From positions 2,905,946-2,969,945 of the forward strand of contig NC_014168.1 in assembly GCF_000092825.1 (NCBI RefSeq): a stretch of DNA of 64,000 nucleotides, in the 5' to 3' direction. Below the pieces are notes generated by a model. The model was not told where the DNA came from. It did no database searches and saw only the letters and a list, made by a program, of their open reading frames with translations. Origin of the DNA: Segniliparus rotundus DSM 44985 (lineage in GTDB: Bacteria; Actinomycetota; Actinomycetes; Mycobacteriales; Mycobacteriaceae). Made by a program: the position numbers and the translations under genes. Of the stretch, positions 58,403 to 64,000 are shown piece by piece; position 1 is the stretch's first letter, and the number at the start of each line of letters is the position of its first letter.

Positions 58403-58647
58403 TGCACTATCTCCTTGAACGCTCTTGAAAGCTGTTGTGTCATGTGCCGCCAACGCCGACGGCTCGACCTCGCGACCACGGCTGCCCTGCCGCGCCATGT
58501 CCGCCGCGCGCGGACCGGGGCGCCCTGAGGGGTTTCGCGCTCCTCGAAGGCCGCCAGCGCGGCGATGAGCATCTCGGCGGAACCGCCCGCGTCCGGATGG
58601 AACCGGCGCACGGCGTCCCGCCGGGCGCGGCGAGCGCGCGCATCCAT
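58399..58647 (-). CDS. Unknown small basic protein of the Asp23 operon
   Basis: 82-aa protein, very Arg-rich (DARARRARRDAVRRFHPDAG; ARSSRRRWRHM). The N-terminal segment ARRDAVRRFHPDAGGSAEML resembles the helix-HPD-helix of a J-domain in miniature; whether it can contact Hsp70 is unknown. ATG 58647 is the likely start. Its TGA overlaps the ATG of the DUF2273 gene. A small protein of this kind lies in the same place in related actinobacterial operons, as I recall. Confidence 0.68.
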   Translation of the reverse strand: MDARARRARRDAVRRFHPDAGGSAEMLIAALAAFEERETPQGAPVRARRTWRGRAAVVARSSRRRWRHMTQQLSRAFKEIVQ

Positions 58648-58673
58648 TCGAACTCCGCTCACTGGGCCTGGGC

Positions 58674-58973
58674 TCACTGGGCCTGGGCCGCATCCCGCGC
58701 CACCACGTCGCCCACAACGACGTCGACCGGCACCCCGGCCACGTCGCTGGCGACGCGGCGCACGTCGTCCGCCAGGGCGAGCAATCCCTCGCGCAATTCG
58801 AGGACCACGTGGACCTGGCCGCTTTTCGGCCCCAGCCGCACCCCCCGGACTGTCCGTCCGGGCAGGTGCGTGGCCGGGCCTGCGACATCGCCGGAATAGA
58901 GGCCGACGACGCCGTCGATGGCGGTGATCGCGGCGATCAGGCGGTCCACCTTTTCCGCGACGGGCTGGCTCAT
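58674..58973 (-). CDS. Asp23-related small protein
   Basis: 99-aa cytosolic protein: VDRLIAAITAIDGVVGLYSG, then GVRLGPKSGQVHVVLELREG and DVAGVPVDVVVGDVV, a compact Asp23/Gls24-like beta-alpha pattern with I-x-G-V-x-x-L-Y and V-x-V-x-V-x-V-x-G. ATG 58973 overlaps the stop of the Asp23 gene (ATGA). Probably a partner of the main Asp23 protein, by position and pattern. Confidence 0.8.
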   Translation of the reverse strand: MSQPVAEKVDRLIAAITAIDGVVGLYSGDVAGPATHLPGRTVRGVRLGPKSGQVHVVLELREGLLALADDVRRVASDVAGVPVDVVVGDVVARDAAQAQ

Positions 58974-59431
58974 TGCACCCTCGGCTCCCCGGAAGCGGGC
59001 TGCTCGTCGTCATCGCTGAAATGCACGTCGTGGACCGTGATGTTGACTTCGGTGACCTCGAGCCCCGTCATGTTCTCCACCGACGAGATGACATTGCGGC
59101 GGATGCCGTCGGCCAGGTCATGGATGGCGATCCCGTACTCGGCAACGATCTCGATGTCGATAGCGGCCTGCCGCTCGCCGACCTCCACGCTGACGCCCTG
59201 GGTCAAGCTGGCAGCGCCCGGCAGCGCCTCGCGCAGCTTGCCGACCACACGGGCCGCTTGGCCCCCCAAGTCGTAGACGCCGTCCACCTCGCGAGTGGCG
59301 ATGCCCGCGATCTTGGACACCACGACGTCGGCAATCGTCGTGACGCCGTGATCGGAGAGTTGCTCCACATTTTTGCCGGTTCGCTCAGCAGCATTGGCCA
59401 CGCTCGTCCCTCGGGACTCTGTTGTCGTCAT
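58970..59431 (-). CDS. Asp23/Gls24-family envelope stress response protein
   Basis: 153-aa protein, first gene of the operon. Family signatures: GVTTIADVVVSKIAGIATRE, VDGVYDLGG, VSVEVGERQAAIDIEIVAEYG, IHDLADGIRRNVISSVENMTGLEVTEVNI. Asp23 proteins form filamentous layers beneath the membrane in Staphylococcus and answer cell-wall stress. ATG 59431 is seven bases after aaggag. It is divergent from an ECF sigma gene (142-base gap), which probably controls it. All downstream genes to 56896 follow with overlaps or short gaps. Confidence 0.92.
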   Translation of the reverse strand: MTTTESRGTSVANAAERTGKNVEQLSDHGVTTIADVVVSKIAGIATREVDGVYDLGGQAARVVGKLREALPGAASLTQGVSVEVGERQAAIDIEIVAEYGIAIHDLADGIRRNVISSVENMTGLEVTEVNITVHDVHFSDDDEQPASGEPRVQ

Positions 59432-59573
59432 CAGCTTCTCCTTTACGTAGTTGCAAACGGCCGGAATCTGTACGGCACAATGTTGTGTCGGAGCCCGGCG
59501 CACGCCGCGCACGGATTTGAGAGAGAGAACACAAATCTGCCCCACGCGTTGCGTGAAGAGACGAGAGAACCCC

Positions 59574-60140
59574 ATGCCGCTCCCGCAAGCCCGGCTCCTA
59601 GCCTCGCTGTCTGACGAGCTGCTCGCCCGCCGGGCCCAGCACGGCGACGGCGAAGCGTTCGACGCGCTGGTCGCGCGGCACGCCAGAGCGCTCTTGCGGT
59701 TCGTCCAAAGCACCTACCCGGACCGCTCCGGCTGCGAGGACATCGTCCAAGAAACTTTCATCGCCGCCTGGAAAGCGTTGCCCACGTTCGGCTTCCGGTC
59801 CCAGTTCCGCACCTGGCTGTACTCGCTCGCTTCTCGGAAAACGATTGACGCGCTGCGCAAACGCGGCGCAGGCTCCGACCTCGGCGCGATCCCTGAAACC
59901 CCCGACGTCCGCCCTGGCCCTGGCCAGCAGGTGCTCAACGGCGAATTCCTGGCTGCGCTCAGAAGCCAGTTGTCCCGCCTCCCGTACCCAGCCCGCGCCG
60001 CCTGGTGGCTGCGCGAGGTGCACGAGCTGCCTTTGGCGGAGATCGCCGCGATTCTGCGCACCACCGAAGGCTCGGTGCGCGGCCACCTGCAGCGCACGCG
60101 CAAACACCTCGCCGAAGCCCTTCGGGAGTTCCGCCCATGA
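59574..60140 (+). CDS. ECF-type RNA polymerase sigma factor
   Basis: 188 aa. Region 2: DGEAFDALVARHARALLRFV, GCEDIVQETFIAAWKALPTF, RSQFRTWLYSLASRKTIDAL. Region 4: ALRSQLSRLPYPARAAWWLR, LPLAEIAAILRTTEGSVRGH (the HTH), LQRTRKHLAEALREF. ATG 59574 follows a gaagagacgagaga stretch. Divergent from the Asp23 operon, which is its most likely target, and translationally coupled (ATGA) to the gene at 60137, which takes the place where an anti-sigma gene usually lies. No zinc-binding anti-sigma domain is seen there. Confidence 0.93.
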   Translation: MPLPQARLLASLSDELLARRAQHGDGEAFDALVARHARALLRFVQSTYPDRSGCEDIVQETFIAAWKALPTFGFRSQFRTWLYSLASRKTIDALRKRGAGSDLGAIPETPDVRPGPGQQVLNGEFLAALRSQLSRLPYPARAAWWLREVHELPLAEIAAILRTTEGSVRGHLQRTRKHLAEALREFRP

Positions 60141-60718
60141 GCCCCCCGCCCCGTCCCGAACACTTGCACGTCCCCGCCGCGCGGCGTAAGACTAGAGAAC
60201 CGATGAGAGCCCGAGCCGGAGATCGCCACGACTCCGCCGCAGAAGCGACGGAGTGGATCGCCGATGCCACCAGACGGTTCGCGGGCCTCACCGCAGACAC
60301 ATCGCCCGAAAGCTCCGACGTGGAACTGCCCGCGCTGCGACAGCTGCGAAGCACCATCGGGCAGCTGGTCTCAGCGCTTCCCAGACCAGTGAGGCCGGTC
60401 AACACCAGCAGGCCGGGCGTCGCCTTCAGCCATGTGGCCTTGCGGAAAACGCTCACCTTCGCCCTCGCCGAACCGGCCTCTGCGGCATCGGCGGCAGTGG
60501 CCGACATCGCCATAGAACTGCACGACGCGACACCCACATCAGTGCACATCGACCTTGTCGCCGTCGGCGCGGACGCCCGCGAGCGCACCTACCTCTCCGA
60601 CGGCGACGCGCTGCGCGAGCGGGCTGCCGCCGCCTTCTTGGAAACACTCGGCACGCCAGCGCCGCCGATCACCCTCACCTGGGACGACCTCGTCGAACTG
60701 GACGACCCGCTTCGCTAA
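60137..60718 (+). CDS. Unknown protein coupled to the ECF sigma gene
   Basis: 193 aa, soluble, no signal or membrane segment. The N-terminal 40 residues are basic and Pro-rich (PPRPEHLHVPAARRKTREPM), followed by an Asp23-like looking middle (VAFSHVALRKTLTFALAE, VADIAIELHDATPTSVHIDL) and an acidic end (LTWDDLVELDDPLR). ATG 60137 overlaps the sigma stop by four bases. Position suggests a regulator of the sigma factor; the fold suggests an Asp23 relative. Neither is proven. Confidence 0.72.
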   Translation: MSPPPRPEHLHVPAARRKTREPMRARAGDRHDSAAEATEWIADATRRFAGLTADTSPESSDVELPALRQLRSTIGQLVSALPRPVRPVNTSRPGVAFSHVALRKTLTFALAEPASAASAAVADIAIELHDATPTSVHIDLVAVGADARERTYLSDGDALRERAAAAFLETLGTPAPPITLTWDDLVELDDPLR

Positions 60719-60805
60719 CGCGGATCGCGCGTCCGCGAAACCGGGCGTGCGCCGCGCCGGGAACACCATGGGACGCTGACGAGAAGGACCGGCCACTGTG
60801 AGACG

Positions 60806-61594
60806 ATGAGCCGCATGCCGGTTCGCTACGAGAAGCCCGAGGGATGGGTCCATCGTGGCGGGGACAATGAGTTCTGGCTGTTGACGGGCCCGTTGCAGGC
60901 GGCGCTGCGCCCGCCGGGCGTCATCGTCGTCGCCCCTGTCTTAGAGCAGCGGCGCAACGGCCGGATCGAGGCGGAGCGGTTGGACAACTGGTCCCGCATC
61001 GCCCGGATCGCCGACCAACAGGGCGAGCCTCCGTACGGGGGCTCGGTCATCAACGGCGCGCTTTTGGAGCGCGCGGCGGACCTGTTGCGCGCCATCGCCG
61101 CCAACCCAGCCTTGTCCGTGACTGTGTCGCGCAAGCCGACGGCGAGGGCAACCATCGCGGCTGTGTTGCAGGAAATGCTCGCCGCGGCGGGCCGCGACCG
61201 GGTTTGGGCCCACGACCTCATCGCCGGACCCGACGGCAGGGCTTTCCTGCGCGACCTGTGCGCCTTCGGGTGGACCGACGACGGCGAGGCCGCCGCAGCG
61301 CTGTTCTCCCATGTCGTCTCCTGCGCGGACGACGAGATCGAGCGGATGCAGAACCGCATGGTCCAAGAGAACGACCCTGGCGCAGCCGTGCGCTGGTCGG
61401 ACAAAAAGCCCGGCGCCCCGTTTCTCCTCCATGAGACCCGCCGCAGCGTCGAGATCGCCCGCGCCATCGCGGAAGCCCTCGACCCCCTCGCCGACGAGCA
61501 GCTCGACCAGATCCCCCCGGTCCTCGCTCGCGAACTCGCCCGCGCCGTCCTGCGCGACCGCCGCGAAACCGACAAACGGCTCAAGCATCCCTGA
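60806..61594 (+). CDS. Unknown cytosolic protein
   Basis: 262 aa, not recognised. It is mainly helical and hydrophilic, with PEGWVHRGGDNEFWLLTGPL near the N-terminus, TARATIAAVLQEMLAAAGRD in the middle and a helical tail (LARELARAVLRDRRETDKR). No signal peptide, membrane segment or catalytic motif. ATG 60806 or 60815 could start it. Same strand as the sigma pair, 87 bases after. The codon pattern is that of a real gene. Confidence 0.75.
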   Translation: MSRMPVRYEKPEGWVHRGGDNEFWLLTGPLQAALRPPGVIVVAPVLEQRRNGRIEAERLDNWSRIARIADQQGEPPYGGSVINGALLERAADLLRAIAANPALSVTVSRKPTARATIAAVLQEMLAAAGRDRVWAHDLIAGPDGRAFLRDLCAFGWTDDGEAAAALFSHVVSCADDEIERMQNRMVQENDPGAAVRWSDKKPGAPFLLHETRRSVEIARAIAEALDPLADEQLDQIPPVLARELARAVLRDRRETDKRLKHP

Positions 61595-61632
61595 ACAGGC
61601 GGGAACCGGGCGAGGCGTGAGCGTTGAGCGGC

Positions 61633-62364
61633 TCATCCGGCAAGATATATGGCCAACCTGTCGCGGACATGCTCATAGGTGCCGTCCGCAGCATCGGAGT
61701 CGGGAGCGACCCGGTCAGGGGAAAGCCGGTCCCAAAGATAGAGCCCACGGACAATCACCAGGTACGAAGCTTCAGCCAAGGTGAAGAGGATCTCGCGCTC
61801 GGTGCTCTCCTCGACCGAGCACAGCAGGCCAGGATATGCCGACGTCTCGCGCGTGCGCACAATCCAGGACGGGGCGCCGCCCCCGGCAACGTCCGTGTCG
61901 TTGATAACTTCGGTGGCTCCCCCCTTTCGCCCGAAGGCTGTCGCCCTCGCGGCACCTCGCCCCGAGTCGAAGAGAGCTCGCAGCGCAGCCGGATCCCTCG
62001 CGGTGAGAACAAGGACCACCACCTGCGACGAGGAGCCGTCGTCCGAAACCTTGTGCTGCTCGAGCTCGCCGTACTGGTTGACGAACGACGAATCCCAGCC
62101 ACCGCCCTGATCCAACCCCAACGACACGCCGACCAACCGGTTCACAGGCACCATCACCGGATCTGATGCCTTCGCCAACTGAGGAGACCGGGGAGGCTCG
62201 GACACAGGCAATAAGCAGTCAACCAGAACACCCCCGTCGTCCCCGTCCGCCCGCGCGAAGCCCGCAACCGGCAACCCAGCCGCCGCCGCGCACACCGCCA
62301 CAACCAACACCATCCAACGCCTCACTGATCCCACCGCCGCACACATAGTCCTCACCTGGCTCAT
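61633..62364 (-). CDS. Secreted protein of unknown function
   Basis: 243 aa with an N-terminal signal peptide (VRRWMVLVVAVCAAAAGLPVAGFARA). The mature part is a mixed alpha/beta domain (VPVNRLVGVSLGLDQGGGWD, QVVVLVLTARDPAALRALFD, PGLLCSVEESTEREILFTLA, SYLVIVRGLYLWDRL) with a DUF-like sensor-domain flavour seen in many mycobacterial lipoproteins (LpqH/LppX-unlike). The only Cys residues do not form a clear lipobox. ATG 62364 follows gggag; ATG 62346 is possible. On the same strand as the moa genes but separated from them by 126 bases. Confidence 0.78.
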   Translation of the reverse strand: MSQVRTMCAAVGSVRRWMVLVVAVCAAAAGLPVAGFARADGDDGGVLVDCLLPVSEPPRSPQLAKASDPVMVPVNRLVGVSLGLDQGGGWDSSFVNQYGELEQHKVSDDGSSSQVVVLVLTARDPAALRALFDSGRGAARATAFGRKGGATEVINDTDVAGGGAPSWIVRTRETSAYPGLLCSVEESTEREILFTLAEASYLVIVRGLYLWDRLSPDRVAPDSDAADGTYEHVRDRLAIYLAG

Positions 62365-62406
62365 TCTCTCCCACCCCCTCCACAACGAGCCGAACGGCCA
62401 CCGCAA

Positions 62407-62527
62407 CCCCTACGCCCCGGCGACCCACTCCGCCGAACCGTCCGCACAGCACGAACTGCTTCGCTCCCGCCCCAGCGCCACGACCCCACCCCTACGCCCC
62501 GGCGACCCACTCCGCCGAGCCGTCCGC
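62407..62527. repeat. 39-bp direct repeat of the moaE 3' end
   Basis: 62407-62445 and 62489-62527 share cccctacgccccggcgaccc and following bases with one mismatch; the period is 82. The second copy is the end of moaE with its stop (minus strand); the first is a spare copy 82 bases downstream of it. Confidence 0.85.
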
Positions 62528-62950
62528 GAAGTGCTGCCGCTTCCACACGGGGATCTGCCGTTTGATCTCGTCCACCAAGATCTGGCAGACGCCGAACGCC
62601 TCGGCGCGATGGTCGGCGGCCACCGCGACGACCAATGCCGCCTCGCCGATGCGAAGCAGCGCCACCCGATGGCTCGCCGCCACCGCCCGAACACCCGCGC
62701 GGCCCGCCACGACCTCGGCCACAACCTCGGCGAGACGCTGCTGGGCGGTCGGATGGCTGCGGTATTCGAGGGCCAACACCTCCCGGCCTGCGTCGTGGTC
62801 GCGCACATTCCCGCTGAACCCGACGACCGCGCCCGCATGCCCGTCCGCCGCCTGCGCCACCAGGGCCTCGTGCGCCGACAGGGAGAGAGGCTCCTGACCG
62901 ACCCAGGTCCGCGCGATCCTGGCGCCCGGACGGTGCTCTGCCGTGGTCAA
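62492..62950 (-). CDS. moaE: Molybdopterin synthase catalytic subunit MoaE
   Basis: 152 aa. Converts cyclic pyranopterin monophosphate to molybdopterin with sulfur carried by MoaD. Motifs: AVVGFSGNVRDHDAGREVLA, LEYRSHPTAQQRL, VALLRIGEAALVVAVAADHR, ILVDEIKRQIPVWKRQHFAD (catalytic Lys region K-x-x-x-P-[IV]-W-K) and the ending SAEWVAGA. ATG 62950 overlaps the stop of mog (ATGA). Last gene of the moaC-mog-moaE operon. Its partner moaD lies 9 kb away at 53180. Confidence 0.95.
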   Translation of the reverse strand: MTTAEHRPGARIARTWVGQEPLSLSAHEALVAQAADGHAGAVVGFSGNVRDHDAGREVLALEYRSHPTAQQRLAEVVAEVVAGRAGVRAVAASHRVALLRIGEAALVVAVAADHRAEAFGVCQILVDEIKRQIPVWKRQHFADGSAEWVAGA

Positions 62951-63414
62951 TGGTCGGCCCCTGCCAGTTGCTCAAGCGCGTGACCGAGCACCCCGCCCAG
63001 CACCGCGAGGCCGTCGCGGACGCCCCCGGCCGAGCCCGGCAGATTCACCACCAGGGTCCGCCCCGCCACTCCGGCCACGCCTCGGGAAAGCACGGCTGTG
63101 GGAACTTTCTGCGCCCCCGCGCCGCGAATGGCCGCCGCGAGACCAGGGATCTCGTAATCCAGCAGCGCCTTGGTGGCCTCGGGAGTCCGGTCGGTCGGGG
63201 AGATCCCCGTGCCCCCCGTGGTGATGACAACATCGGGCCCCGCCGCCACAGCCAGGCGCAACGCCTCGGCGAACGCCGCCCCGTCGGAAGCCACCTCGAC
63301 AGCCACGTCGAAACCGCGCTCCTGGAGCCACCCGGCGATCACGGGCCCCGTTGTGTCCGCATACGCCCCTGCGGCCGCGCGAGTCGAGGCGACAAGGACC
63401 CTGGCGCGAGTCAC
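62947..63414 (-). CDS. mog: Molybdopterin adenylyltransferase Mog/MoaB
   Basis: 155 aa. Adenylates molybdopterin before metal insertion. Family motifs: RVLVASTRAAAGAYADTTG, DVVITTGGTGISPTDRTPEA (the TTGGTG-x-x-x-x-D core), IPGLAAAIRGAG, VPTAVLSRGVAGV and NLPGSAGGVRDGLAV. GTG 63414 overlaps the moaC stop by four bases (GTGA) and the longer frame above it is not family-like. Middle gene of the operon. Confidence 0.94.
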   Translation of the reverse strand: MTRARVLVASTRAAAGAYADTTGPVIAGWLQERGFDVAVEVASDGAAFAEALRLAVAAGPDVVITTGGTGISPTDRTPEATKALLDYEIPGLAAAIRGAGAQKVPTAVLSRGVAGVAGRTLVVNLPGSAGGVRDGLAVLGGVLGHALEQLAGADH

Positions 63415-63917
63415 ACCGACCAATCCCCGCTCGCGCCGCCCTCTTTGCGCACAACGCGCACTTCGCCGAGCCACGAGGCGGGATCGACGGCCTTGACCAT
63501 GTCGTGCAGGGTCAGCCCGGCGACTGCCACGGCGGTCAGCGCCTCCATCTCCACGCCGGTCCGATCCGTGGTCTCGGCGACCGCCTCGATGCCCACGCCG
63601 GAACCACCGAGCTCGAACGAGACCGCCACCTTGGTGAGCGCGATCTGATGGCAGAGCGGAATAAGCTCGGAAGTCCTTTTCGCGGCCATGATCCCCGCGA
63701 CCCTCGCGACAGCAAAAGCGTCGCCCTTCTTCGCGTGCGGATCGGCCAAGGCTGACAGCGCGTCTTTGTTCGCGTGGAAGGTCGCGGTCGCGGTCGCGCG
63801 CCGCCTGCTCGGCTCTTTGCCGGACACGTCCACCATCCGCGCCGCCCCGGATTCGTCGAGGTGGGTGAGCTTGGGCGCCCCTCCCGAGCGTTGGGCAGTC
63901 GGGGAAAGGTCGGCCAC
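63411..63917 (-). CDS. moaC: Cyclic pyranopterin monophosphate synthase MoaC
   Basis: 168 aa. With MoaA it makes cyclic pyranopterin monophosphate from GTP. Motifs: LTHLDESGAARMVDVSGKEP, RRRATATATF, KGDAFAVARVAGIMAAKRTS, ELIPLCHQIALTKVAVSFEL, and TGVEMEALTAVAVAGLTLHD (M-E-A-L-x-A). ATG 63917. First complete gene of the moaC-mog-moaE operon, with the stop of an upstream gene nine bases before it. Confidence 0.96.
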   Translation of the reverse strand: MADLSPTAQRSGGAPKLTHLDESGAARMVDVSGKEPSRRRATATATFHANKDALSALADPHAKKGDAFAVARVAGIMAAKRTSELIPLCHQIALTKVAVSFELGGSGVGIEAVAETTDRTGVEMEALTAVAVAGLTLHDMVKAVDPASWLGEVRVVRKEGGASGDWSV

Positions 63918-63926
63918 GGGATCAGC

Positions 63927-64000
63927 TCAGCCGTTGATCTGCGTGGACGGATGCACGTACGGCAGCGACTCGCCCGGCAGGGGGAACTCGGTCTCGCCGA
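63927..64000 (-). CDS. C-terminal end of an unidentified gene upstream of moaC (partial)
   Basis: The minus strand reads an open frame to the window edge ending GETEFPLPGESLPYVHPSTQ then I-N-G and a TGA at 63927-63929. Only 24 residues are visible. Nine bases separate it from the moaC ATG, so it probably belongs to the same operon. Too short to identify. Confidence 0.6.
   Translation of the reverse strand, partial: GETEFPLPGESLPYVHPSTQING

Overview
The window is a high-GC actinobacterial chromosome segment from a mycolic-acid bacterium (order Mycobacteriales). The evidence is a set of genes for the mycolyl-arabinogalactan envelope: dprE1-dprE2-aftA, an mmpL3 ortholog, an EchA6-like protein, UppP, an RpfA-like resuscitation factor and a CpnT/TNT-like toxin. 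Many short blocks match Mycobacterium tuberculosis gene order as I remember it (polA/pdtaR; dprE1-dprE2-aftA; echA6-Rv0906; pckA-Rv0210-Rv0209-trmB-mmpL3; Rv3205c-moeZ-Rv3207c; sepH-DUF2537; Rv0877-Rv0876c-Rv0875c-cspB; moaA2-moaD2-rpfA and moaC2-mog-moaE2), but the blocks are shuffled and separated by lineage-specific genes. A deep-branching relative of Mycobacterium such as Segniliparus would fit. That genus guess is inference.

Layout. 1-1.25 kb: 3' part of a tyrosine integrase pointing at the 3' end of a tRNA-Arg gene, the usual edge of an integrated element that lies to the left. 1.3-7.6 kb: SDR, CsbD-like, polA, pdtaR, an HTH protein and an odd tRNA(CAA). 7.8-11.8 kb: arabinan precursor synthesis and arabinan priming (DprE1/DprE2/AftA). 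11.9-14.7 kb: three LCM-type methyltransferase units, the first two fused in one reading frame. 14.7-18.8 kb: GH3 hexosaminidase, a broken OYE gene, and a metallo-beta-lactamase-fold hydrolase with echA6. 19.1-21.1 kb: four tandem small secreted haemophore-like proteins. 21.3-30.2 kb: pckG, two dynamin-like GTPases, trmB, mmpL3. 30.2-34.8 kb: NarK, an MFS carrier with a divergent GntR regulator, an F420-type oxidoreductase. 34.8-38.9 kb: TIGR02569 protein, moeZ with an expanded linker, a DUF3152 metalloprotease-like protein and an unknown small gene.

38.9-43.1 kb is the most unusual part. It holds a large putative type VII-secreted polymorphic toxin with a C-terminal TNT-type NAD(P)+ glycohydrolase domain, an IFT-like immunity gene right behind it, and further on a second paralogous immunity gene preceded by the decayed C-terminus of what looks like another toxin. 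A degenerate copy of the neighbouring small gene sits between the two modules. Base composition in the toxin tip and the immunity genes is visibly less GC-rich than the surroundings. I read this as a toxin tip/immunity array built by duplication and tip exchange.

43.3-51.4 kb: sepH, DUF2537, a purine permease, DUF2530, uppP with a PAP2 phosphatase, DUF3027, MFS, DUF2771, cspB. 51.4-64 kb: the molybdopterin genes moaA2-moaD2 and moaC2-mog-moaE2 flank an inserted envelope block: rpfA, a transglutaminase, a DoxX protein, an Asp23/Gls24-type envelope-stress operon with tightly coupled genes, a divergent ECF sigma factor and unknown secreted or cytosolic proteins. Short direct duplications at gene ends (polA tail, moaA/moaD junction, moaE tail, moeZ linker) recur across the window.
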